A stretch of 64,000 nt of DNA from JAXMHQ01 sp046346665 (GTDB lineage: Bacteria; Verrucomicrobiota; Verrucomicrobiia; Limisphaerales; JAXMHQ01): positions 1 through 64,000 of the forward strand of contig JAXMHQ010000020.1 in the NCBI GenBank assembly GCA_046346665.1. Reading direction: 5' to 3'. Every line of letters starts with the position of its first letter. Positions within the stretch are counted from its first letter, which is position 1. Below are positions 41,871 through 49,524 of the stretch, in pieces. The notes under the pieces are model-generated. The model did no database searches, was not told the DNA's origin, and worked only from the letters and a program-made list of their open reading frames with translations. The translations under genes were made by a program, and so were the position numbers.

Positions 41871-44800
41871 TCACCAGTTCCCGGCAATGACGCGATAGAA
41901 CCGGTTCTGGAGATTGTTTGGCACGATGAAATATCCCTGTTGCCCGTCGCTCCATGTAAACACCGGCGCTTCCTGCCAAATTGGGTCGTTCAAGTTGTCC
42001 TTGTAGCTCACCCGGTACATCAGCCCCGGCACAGCGGCCCAGCTCACCGTCATCGTCCCATTGGTTGAAGCCACGGACGCCGCGATGTGGAACACCGACA
42101 TCGCATCCCTCGGGTCGGTTCCCGTCGTGTATTCCGCCAAGTTCGACACCCCGTCTCCGTCCGCGTCGTCGCCGGACATGGAGTAATCCCCCACCTGCCC
42201 TGTCGGATGCCCGAAATGCTGGTTCATCCACCAGTCCGGAATCCCGTCATGATCGCTGTCGGTCGGATCGGTAGGCGCCGCCAGTTCGATCGCGAATGCG
42301 TCGGCCGAGCGGTTCAAATCGTTGGCGGCCCAGCCGGTGCCGGTGGTCAGGAAGACAATGGTGCTCATGTCGGCGGCGATGGAAGGCCTGGAGTTCCAGA
42401 ACACAGGCGCATCGCCTACGATGGCATCAGTCAGCAGCGTGTTCGTCCCGGACAATCGGTCGAACATGTACAGGTTCGGTGCTGGATTGGTATTCCCGGC
42501 AACCAGGTTCGAAGCCCAGCTCCGGTAAACCACGAACCGGCCGTCGGCGCTGATGGAAGGTCCGTCGCAAACGCCGTCGGATCCGGAGGTCATCGAAGAA
42601 TTCACGCTGACGAGTTGCTGGTTGGTGTTTTGGAAATCGTAGAGATAGATATTTGTCCCGTTGAGAACGTTCGTGGCTGCCACGTAGGCCAGAAATCGGC
42701 CATCGCTGGACCAGCCGATGGCATTTCCAAGCGCGGTCGTGCAGGTGAATTTCAGGAGGTTCCTGCCCGCGCTGAAATCGTCCACGAAGGCGGTGTTGCT
42801 GCTGCGATAAACCACGCGTTTTCCACCGGGACTGACGGCAGCAGCGCCAGGCGCTCCGAACGTCGGGAAACCGTTGGTGTAGATGTCGGTTCCCGACTGG
42901 ACATCGAATACGCGCATCAGCCAATAGCTGGAGCTGTTGATGGAGGAGTTGTAATACGCAACATAGCGGCCATCCAGGTTCAAGGAGGGAGGATAAGCCA
43001 GGTAGCTGCTGTAGCGATTCGTTAGGATCAGGGTGGCGCCGCTCACGGTATCGCGCCAGAAAGAAGTCACATAGGAACCGGGAAGCGGCACCCGGGAAAT
43101 GTTGTTGGCGGTGCTGGAGAACGCGATGTAACGGCCATCCTGGGTTATCGCGGCATCCGAGCAGTCGGCGTTGGCGTAGCCCGATCCGTTGGTGTTGTAG
43201 GTCAACAGGGCGGTTGTGCCAGTCATCAGATCGTAGCGATAGATGTTCAGAAAGCGCTTCGAGGTGGGGAAGGCGGAATTGGTCACCACAACATAACCGC
43301 CGACCAGGTTTGTCGCGTAACTTGAGAAGAGCAGGTAACGCGAATTCCCGCTGAACACAGGGTACGCGGAGGGCCCTCCCAACGCTGGCCCGCCGTCATG
43401 ACCTGCACTCACCAGAAAGTTTGATCCTGTGGCCAGGTCCTTCAAAAACACGTTCTGCATTCCGTTGGTGGCATTGGTTGACACGTCGGTGGCTGAACTG
43501 ACATACGCCGCCCACCGGCCATCGGTGCTTACAATGTAACGGGAGATTGAGTTGAGACCGCTGGCGGTGCGTGGGACCACCGCCCCATCCCGAGCCGAAA
43601 CGATCTCTGCTGTGCTCACCGCAGTATCCCGGACGAACACGTCGGTCACCCCGTTGCAGTCCCGCGCCACTAGGCTGCCATCCGGGCTGCTGAAAGCCAC
43701 CTGGCTTGCATCGCGATTGACGGCAATGGCCGAAAGTTCATTGTCGGTGGATCCGATCCCGTTCGTGTCCACATCGATCAACTGCGTCGCGCCTCCTGTG
43801 ATGTCGCGGCGGTAGATGTGGTAGCCGCTTGAGACAGCGTTCGCCGCGAGATTGGTTGCGTTGCTGACGAAGACGACATACCGGCCGCCGTGGGAGGAAA
43901 TCACGGGTCTTTTCGAAACGCTGCTGATCACACCGGCCGCGCCGGGATCGCTCACCAAAGCGTCGGTGAAAGTCCAAAGATCGAGTTGGTGGATGCTGGT
44001 GTAACAAGGAAGCCCATTGGTGAGGGCGGCAGCGTTGATGCCCTCTTTCTGAACGAAGACGACATACCGTCCGGCGCTGCTCATTTCCGGTCCGTAAGGA
44101 TCGTCTTCATCCGCCGCTGCAGCCAGGCCGTTGGTGCTGATCAGATCGGTGCCGCCGGTTCCGAGGTTGTAGCGCAGAATCACGGTGGAGCCGCCTAGAT
44201 TGGTCTGGCCGGATTTGAAGGCCAGATACTGTCCGTCCTCGCTGAGGCAGGGATGATAGGACGAAGTCCTGCCAAGGCCCAGGTTCGCGGATACCATGGC
44301 TGCAGCTCCGGAGCTGGCCCAGGTGGTTGTGCCGGCGACAAGATCCCGAATGTAAAGTTCCCCCAACGTATTCGCAGGGGTACCGCCTGCCAAACCCAGG
44401 GCATCGCTGAAGAATGCCACATAACTGCCGTCGGGTGTGATCACGGGCGTCCGCATGCCACCTGTGTAAGTGGAGGTCGCTACCGCGCCCACGCTGACCA
44501 GGGTCGTCGTCCCGGCGACCAGGTCTCGCACAAAAACATCCGGAATGCCGTTGGTGTCATTCGGCGTCAGGTTCGAGGCGCTGCTGATAAAGGCAACATA
44601 CCGCCCGTCGGGCGTCATCACCGGGTCGCTGGAATCGCCGTTACCTGGACCGCCATCCATGGCAACGCTGACCAGGATATTGGTCTGATTCACCAGGTCC
44701 CGGACGAAAACATCGCTGAACCCATTCGTGTCGCCGGAGATTAAATCACTGGCGTCGCTTTGATACACGACGAACTGTCCGTTGGTGGACGCCCGGCCCT

Positions 44801-45152
44801 GGGAAGAGGAATCGTTACCGGCGATTCCGGAGGGATTGGCGCTGACAAGGACGGTGGTGTTGCTGGAACGATCGCGCAGGAACACATTCAAACCATACTG
44901 GCTGTTGCCCCCGGGGGTGAGATCGTTGGCCGAACTTGAAAAAACCACAAACCGACCGTCCGGCGTGAGGCTCGGGCAGGCGGAGGGTGCATTGCCGCCG
45001 GTCGGCAATTGAATTTGGGAATCGCGTGCTCCGAGCAGCACTGATGGAGCCGCGAAAACGACCGGCGCGAAGAGTGCCGGCACAAAGAGCCAACAGAACA
45101 CGGCGGCGAGCCGGTGAGTGCTGAAACGGCTTGGGATGAATCTGGGTTTCAT
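41871..45152 (-). CDS. Large secreted PD40 (TolB-like propeller) protein, paralogue 2
   Basis: 1,093 residues with a signal peptide (HRLAAVFCWLFVPALFAPVV). It has the same architecture as paralogue 1: repeated PD40 strands (CPSLTPDGRFVVFSSSANDL; DPVMTPDGRYVAFISSASNL; GPEMSSAGRYVVFVQKEG), a TSP3-like calcium stretch (DPTDSDHDGIPDWWMNQHFG) and a C-terminal module ending NRFYRVIAGNW. The last ~150 codons are almost the same as paralogue 1 even at DNA level, while the propeller parts have diverged. It lies between pseudopilins 1 and 2 on the same strand. Confidence 0.85.
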   Translation of the reverse strand: MKPRFIPSRFSTHRLAAVFCWLFVPALFAPVVFAAPSVLLGARDSQIQLPTGGNAPSACPSLTPDGRFVVFSSSANDLTPGGNSQYGLNVFLRDRSSNTTVLVSANPSGIAGNDSSSQGRASTNGQFVVYQSDASDLISGDTNGFSDVFVRDLVNQTNILVSVAMDGGPGNGDSSDPVMTPDGRYVAFISSASNLTPNDTNGIPDVFVRDLVAGTTTLVSVGAVATSTYTGGMRTPVITPDGSYVAFFSDALGLAGGTPANTLGELYIRDLVAGTTTWASSGAAAMVSANLGLGRTSSYHPCLSEDGQYLAFKSGQTNLGGSTVILRYNLGTGGTDLISTNGLAAAADEDDPYGPEMSSAGRYVVFVQKEGINAAALTNGLPCYTSIHQLDLWTFTDALVSDPGAAGVISSVSKRPVISSHGGRYVVFVSNATNLAANAVSSGYHIYRRDITGGATQLIDVDTNGIGSTDNELSAIAVNRDASQVAFSSPDGSLVARDCNGVTDVFVRDTAVSTAEIVSARDGAVVPRTASGLNSISRYIVSTDGRWAAYVSSATDVSTNATNGMQNVFLKDLATGSNFLVSAGHDGGPALGGPSAYPVFSGNSRYLLFSSYATNLVGGYVVVTNSAFPTSKRFLNIYRYDLMTGTTALLTYNTNGSGYANADCSDAAITQDGRYIAFSSTANNISRVPLPGSYVTSFWRDTVSGATLILTNRYSSYLAYPPSLNLDGRYVAYYNSSINSSSYWLMRVFDVQSGTDIYTNGFPTFGAPGAAAVSPGGKRVVYRSSNTAFVDDFSAGRNLLKFTCTTALGNAIGWSSDGRFLAYVAATNVLNGTNIYLYDFQNTNQQLVSVNSSMTSGSDGVCDGPSISADGRFVVYRSWASNLVAGNTNPAPNLYMFDRLSGTNTLLTDAIVGDAPVFWNSRPSIAADMSTIVFLTTGTGWAANDLNRSADAFAIELAAPTDPTDSDHDGIPDWWMNQHFGHPTGQVGDYSMSGDDADGDGVSNLAEYTTGTDPRDAMSVFHIAASVASTNGTMTVSWAAVPGLMYRVSYKDNLNDPIWQEAPVFTWSDGQQGYFIVPNNLQNRFYRVIAGNW

Positions 45153-45199
45153 AGTTCAAGAAGGTCAACGTCAATTCACTTCTGCGCCGCGCGGGGGAT

Positions 45200-46153
45200 T
45201 CAATCCCCAGGATTCGCCGTCCACAACCCTTTGGCCATTGTATATCCTCCGGACAAAGCAAGGCTGCCGGTGCCGGCAGATTGTTCGATGGTCAGAGGCT
45301 CCACGTGGCCGTCATGGAACAGGTAGTTAAAACGGTTCCCGTGCAAGCGATACGTGTAGTAACCGTAGTTGACAACAGGGCTCCCGGCGTTAGGGATCCC
45401 TGTTCCTGTGTCGCGGCTCATTTGGCTAGTTTCGCCGGGGACGGCCGAAGTGTAGGGGCCGTACGAAAAGCAGGTCCAAATGTTTCCAGCCGCATTGTTG
45501 TTGAACGGCTGCTCCACGAGAAGACCCAGACCGGCAGGATCCGGGACGGCCGTTGTCCGGTAGCCTTTCGCCTCCCAATCCACGCTGGTAGCCCCCGGGA
45601 CGCGCCAATAGATTCCAACACCGCACGGACCGGTCACCCGAGCGAGGGATGGCAAAATGTACCTGCCGTTCTGAGCATTGACCTGAGTACCGAATGAATC
45701 CGGGCCCGGCGGAATCATTGCGTAGGAACGACGCCCCGCCCAATCCCCGGGCCACCCGCTGGGAAGGATATCCGCCGGACAACGCTCGGCTCCGGGTGTG
45801 AGCTCGATGGGAATCGTTCCGTAGTTCATATTGGCCTGGGGATATTTCCCGCCAATGTAGGGATGAATGTAACCGTCCCATGCAGCCTGCTGGGCGGAAG
45901 TTCCATTCTCCCATCCGGCGGGCGGGTATTGATCGGAATGATCGTTGGCGAACAGGTTGAATCCGACGCAGAGCTGTTTCATCTGCGCCTGGCACTGCGT
46001 CCGCCAACTGTCCGCCCTTGTGCCTGCCATCCCTGGCAAAAGCAGGGCCGCAAACAGGGTGATGGTGGCGATTAGAACCAGCAGTTCCACCAGCGTAAAA
46101 GCGGATGGCGGTGAATCGGAGCGCCGACTGTTAGATTTCAGGGGACTCTTCAT
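45200..46153 (-). CDS. Pseudopilin, array member 2
   Basis: 317 residues from the ATG at 46153, four bases after the stop of pseudopilin 3. The motif PSAFTLVELLVLIATITLFA has Ala, not Gly, at the -1 cleavage position. The protein is nearly identical to pseudopilin 3 over CQAQMKQLCVGFNLFANDHS and the following 80 residues. It diverges in the middle (PDSFGTQVNAQNGRYILPSL) and ends with YLFHDGHVEPLTIEQSAGTG. It precedes PD40 paralogue 2 by 47 bases. Confidence 0.9.
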   Translation of the reverse strand: MKSPLKSNSRRSDSPPSAFTLVELLVLIATITLFAALLLPGMAGTRADSWRTQCQAQMKQLCVGFNLFANDHSDQYPPAGWENGTSAQQAAWDGYIHPYIGGKYPQANMNYGTIPIELTPGAERCPADILPSGWPGDWAGRRSYAMIPPGPDSFGTQVNAQNGRYILPSLARVTGPCGVGIYWRVPGATSVDWEAKGYRTTAVPDPAGLGLLVEQPFNNNAAGNIWTCFSYGPYTSAVPGETSQMSRDTGTGIPNAGSPVVNYGYYTYRLHGNRFNYLFHDGHVEPLTIEQSAGTGSLALSGGYTMAKGLWTANPGD

Positions 46154-46157
46154 GGAT

Positions 46158-47117
46158 TCAATCGCCCGGATTCGCAGTCCAGAGACCTTTTGCCTTGGTA
46201 TTCCCACTGACGACGGCGAGGCTTCCGGTTCCGGCGGATTGTTCGACGGTCAAGGGGGCGACATGGCCGTCATGGAACAGGTAATTGAACCGGGTGCCGT
46301 GGAGCTTATACGTATAAAGGCCATAGTTCACCGCCGGGGATCCCACACCGAACACGCCGGATTCGGGAGCCGGGCTGCCGCAAAGTTGCCAGCCTTCACC
46401 CGGAACCATGGAGGTCCGAGGCCCGTAGGAAAAACAGGTCCAAAAATTACCAGCCGCATTGTTGTTGAACGGCTGCTCCACCAGAAGACCCAGCCCGGCA
46501 GGATCCGGGACGGCCGTTGTCCGGTACCCTTTCGCATCCCAATCCACACTGGTGGAATCTGAGACGCGCCAATAAATTCCAACACCGCACGGACCCGATA
46601 AATTCGCAAGCGACGGCAGCTTGTACCGGTACTGCGTTACACCGACCTGGACGCCGACATTCCAGCCACCTGGAGGAATCATTGCATAGGAACGACGCCC
46701 CGCCCAATCGGCGGGCCACCCGCTGGGAAGGATATCCGTCGGACACCGCTCGGCTCTGGGAGTGAGCTCTATGGGAATCGATCCGTAGCTCATATCGGCC
46801 TGCGGATATTTCCCGCCAATGTAGGGATGGATGTAACCATCCCAGGCGGCCTGCGCAGATGATGTCCCATTGTCCCATCCCGCGGGCGGGTATTGATCGG
46901 AATGATCGTTGGCGAACAGGTTGAATCCGACGCAGAGCTGTTTCATCTGCGCCTGGCACTGCGTCCGCCAACTGTCTGCCTTCGTTCCCGCCATGCCCGG
47001 CAACAACAGCGCCGAAAGGAGCGCGATGATCCCGATCACCACCAGCAGTTCCACCAGCGTGAACGCGGACGAGTGTAAATCCGGTTCCGGACGGGGCCAT
47101 ATCTTGGAATTTTTCAT
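46158..47117 (-). CDS. Pseudopilin, array member 3
   Basis: 319 residues. The motif SSAFTLVELLVVIGIIALLS again has Ala at -1. GMAGTKADSWRTQCQAQMKQ, HDGHVAPLTVEQSAGTGSLA and the WAGRRSYAMIPPGG block match the neighbouring copy. It is first in the array. No PD40 gene separates it from pseudopilin 2, so either a partner was lost or the pseudopilin duplicated alone. The 145 bases upstream end at an insertion sequence. Confidence 0.9.
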   Translation of the reverse strand: MKNSKIWPRPEPDLHSSAFTLVELLVVIGIIALLSALLLPGMAGTKADSWRTQCQAQMKQLCVGFNLFANDHSDQYPPAGWDNGTSSAQAAWDGYIHPYIGGKYPQADMSYGSIPIELTPRAERCPTDILPSGWPADWAGRRSYAMIPPGGWNVGVQVGVTQYRYKLPSLANLSGPCGVGIYWRVSDSTSVDWDAKGYRTTAVPDPAGLGLLVEQPFNNNAAGNFWTCFSYGPRTSMVPGEGWQLCGSPAPESGVFGVGSPAVNYGLYTYKLHGTRFNYLFHDGHVAPLTVEQSAGTGSLAVVSGNTKAKGLWTANPGD

Positions 47118-47262
47118 GGCACTCCTTGTGATTTTCCGGGTCGCCTCGAGAGTTATAAGTGTTCAAGTCCCGGAAATCCAGCGAAAACCTCGGAACCGCA
47201 CGGAGACCGAATTGACTCACAATAAATGTGACCAAAGAAAGGAAGGGGGGCGGGGGGAAGGA

Positions 47263-48468
47263 ATCGTTGACTCATAATTCAGCTTACCGGCAGGAAAAGC
47301 AGAATTATGGGCGGCAAATCAAAGAAAGAATACCTGTTGGCGATCTGGGCCCGCTACCAGCGCGTGGGGCGGCGCTTCAAGAGCAAGATCCTGGATGAGT
47401 TCTGTTCGGTTTGTGGCTATGCCCGCAAATATGCGATTGGCCTGTTAAGCCGCAAGCCGGGGCGCAAGAGCAAGCGACGCGGCCCGCGCCGGCACTATGA
47501 CGTTCAAGTGCTGGAGCCCTTGAAGGTAATCTGGCTGCAAAGTGAGCAGATGTGCTCCAAGCGCTTGAAGGAGGCGTTGCCCGTGTGGTTGCCGTTCTAC
47601 GAGCAGAAACACGGAAAGCTGGCCGAACCGATTCGAAGGAAGCTGCTGCGAATCAGTCCGGCCACCATCGATCGACTACTCAAGAAGACCCGCGCGCGCC
47701 ACCCCGGCAAAGGCTTGTGCGGCACACGCCCCGGCAAGCTGCTGAAGGTCCAGATCCCGATCCGTACTCGACAATCATGATGTGGATCGGCCGGGGTTTT
47801 TGGAGGCCGACACCGTTGCTCATTGCGGCACCTCCATGGCTGGCAATTTTATCTGGAGCGCAACATTTACCGACATTTTCAGCCAATGGACCGAAAACCG
47901 TGCCGTTTGGAATAAAGGCTCCACCGATGTATTGCGAGAGGTCAAAGAGCTGGAAACAACAATGCCCTTTGAGCTATTGGGCTTTGATGTCGACAACGGC
48001 TCGGAGTTCCTGACTCATCACTTGTGGCGCTACTTGATGGATCGTCCCCGGCCGATCCCGATGACACGCAGCCGTGCGTATCGCAAGAATGACCAGGCGC
48101 ATGTGGAGCAGAAAACTGGACCCATGTGCGCCAGCTCCTGGGTTACCAGCGTCTGGAGCTCCCGGAGTTAATCCCCCTGATCAACGACCTCTACCGTAGC
48201 TGGGGATTATTCCACAACTACTTCTGCCCATCGCTCAAGCTGCGGTCCAAGGTCCGCAAAGGGTCCAAGACACTGCGGAGTTTACTCAAACCTCAAACGC
48301 CCTACCAAAGACTCCTGGAATGCCCACACCTCACACAGGAGCAGAAGGAAAACTACGCATCCAATACCAGACACTGGACCCTTTCGACCTGAAAGAGCAG
48401 ATTGAACAAAACTCAAAACCGTGTTCGATAGGACTCGCGTTCGGTAAGCTGGGTTATGAGTCAACGAT
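47263..48468 (+). mobile_element. Insertion sequence with 27-bp terminal inverted repeats, decayed
   Basis: Left end atcgttgactcataattcag (47263-47289) and right end 48442-48468 are inverted copies differing at two bases. They enclose a ~1.2-kb unit with one DDE transposase gene. No clear target duplication flanks it. A weaker end-like sequence, tcggtaaggttttgccgtga, lies outside at 48488-48514, and ttgactcac occurs at about 47213, hinting at an older nested copy. Confidence 0.85.
47307..48392 (+). pseudogene. DDE integrase-core transposase with two frameshifts
   Basis: The protein is split over three frames. 47307-47780 encodes the N-terminal DNA-binding part (RFKSKILDEFCSVCGYARKY). 47782-48171 encodes the catalytic core (GFLEADTVAHCG with the first Asp, LLGFDVDNGSEFL with the second Asp, HVEQK with the Glu). 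48126-48392 encodes the tail (RQLLGYQRLELPELIPLIND). The joins need one indel near 47765 and one near 48115 (at the aaaact run). Because the shifts are at few-base level and all catalytic residues remain, the element decayed recently, or uses programmed frameshifting at one join. The IS family was not assigned with confidence; the integrase-core (rve) type is clear. Confidence 0.8.
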
Positions 48469-48549
48469 CCCATAACCCCTCATTCCTTCGGTAAGGTTTT
48501 GCCGTGAGTCAACGCGAGACAAGGATTTGAAGAGAAGCAAATGCGTTAC

Positions 48550-48622
48550 AACCGCCAATGAACGCCAATGAACGCGAATTTGCAGGAATCCATTCGCGTC
48601 TAGTCGCGTTCATTCGCGGTTC
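48550..48622. repeat. Inverted 'cgccaatgaacgcgaatt' repeat
   Basis: accgccaatgaacgccaatg (from 48551) and attcgcgtctagtcgcgttc (from 48592) are opposed arms, nearly the same element as 41775-41848. It lies between the insertion sequence and the next gene. Confidence 0.85.
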
Positions 48623-48679
48623 CTCACTCCGTCCCCTGCCCTGTTGTTCTTTTTTGATCACTGGGTTATATTGGCACGG

Positions 48680-48805
48680 ATGAACCGGCTGACGAAACAG
48701 GAACAGTTGGTGCTGTGTGTCATCCTGGGGCTGCTGCTGACGGGTTGGGCGGTCCAGACTTATCGGACCGCGCATCCGCCCTCGGTGGAAATCGGGCAGC
48801 GCTGA
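48680..48805 (+). CDS. Small single-helix membrane protein, 41 residues
   Basis: ATG at 48680 encodes MNRLTKQEQLVLCVILGLLL followed by TGWAVQTYRTAHPP and a short tail, ending at 48805. Residues 9-25 form one membrane helix with a positively charged start, so the C terminus is probably outside. It resembles the N-terminal anchor of ComEA-type proteins but has no helix-hairpin-helix domain. The next gene starts 16 bases after its stop, suggesting cotranscription. Function unknown. Confidence 0.6.
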   Translation: MNRLTKQEQLVLCVILGLLLTGWAVQTYRTAHPPSVEIGQR

Positions 48806-48821
48806 AGTTTGCGTATTTAAA

Positions 48822-49250
48822 ATGCAGGAAGCCACATTTGACGAGGGCCTGGACCTCATCCTGGCCCGGGATTCGCGGTATCAACGCGAAGGTTATGTGT
48901 TCGTGCGCGAGGCGCTCGATTACACGCAAAAAGCCATTCTCAAGGAAAACCACGGGCAAGCCCGACATGTCACCGGGCAGGAATTGCTCGGCGGCATCCG
49001 CGATTACGCCCTGGATCAATACGGCCCCATGGCCATCACCCTCCTTGACGAATGGGGTATCCGAACCTGCCAGGACTTCGGCGAAATCGTGTTCGCCATG
49101 GTCGAAATCGGGTTGCTGGCCAAGACTGACAAGGACAGCCGGGCCGATTTCGAGGGCGGCTACGATTTCAACGACGCCTTCCGCAAACCGTTCCTTCCGT
49201 CCAGCAAGCTAAGAGCCCCGGAAGCCGTCTCCAAGGCTGAAGGGAAATAA
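48822..49250 (+). CDS. Minf_1886 family protein
   Basis: 142 residues, the usual family length. Recognised from AREALDYTQ-like FVREALDYTQKAI, RHVTGQELLGGIRDYALDQY, GIRTCQDFGEIVFAMVEIGL and EGGYDFNDAFRKPF. The family is conserved in Verrucomicrobia and Planctomycetes, and its function is unknown. It has no signal peptide and is probably cytoplasmic. Confidence 0.85.
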   Translation: MQEATFDEGLDLILARDSRYQREGYVFVREALDYTQKAILKENHGQARHVTGQELLGGIRDYALDQYGPMAITLLDEWGIRTCQDFGEIVFAMVEIGLLAKTDKDSRADFEGGYDFNDAFRKPFLPSSKLRAPEAVSKAEGK

Positions 49251-49286
49251 GGCTTCGACGCGAATTAACGCGAATTACCACTAATT

Positions 49287-49454
49287 GGTGGGGCGAGACT
49301 CCGTCGAGCCCTCGAACCGGCTGGAGTGATGGAGTATTGGAGTTCTGGAGTATTGAAAGGGTCGCTGCGCGCGCTCCGCGGTCTTTTCCAACACTCCACA
49401 ACTCCAGGACTCCACCACCCCATTTCCAGAACTGGGCTTGAGTCTCGCCCCACC
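49287..49454. repeat. Composite nested inverted repeat (family A outside, family J inside)
   Basis: Outer arms ggtggggcgagactccgtcg (49287-49313) and a shortened gggcttgagtctcgccccac (49434-49454) enclose inner ggagtattggagttctggag and caacactccacaactccagg words. It lies upstream of the M16 peptidase gene. Confidence 0.88.
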
Positions 49455-49524
49455 GTTTCGATGGGCTGACCGTATCCATTTGCTTCCCGCGGCGATCTGA
49501 ATACCTTTCCGACCGACATTTGCT

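Noticed and set aside
37390..45152. PD40 proteins as TolB of the Tol-Pal system
   Set aside because: They are more than twice the length of TolB, have a calcium-type stretch and FYR tail, and no tol/pal genes are nearby.
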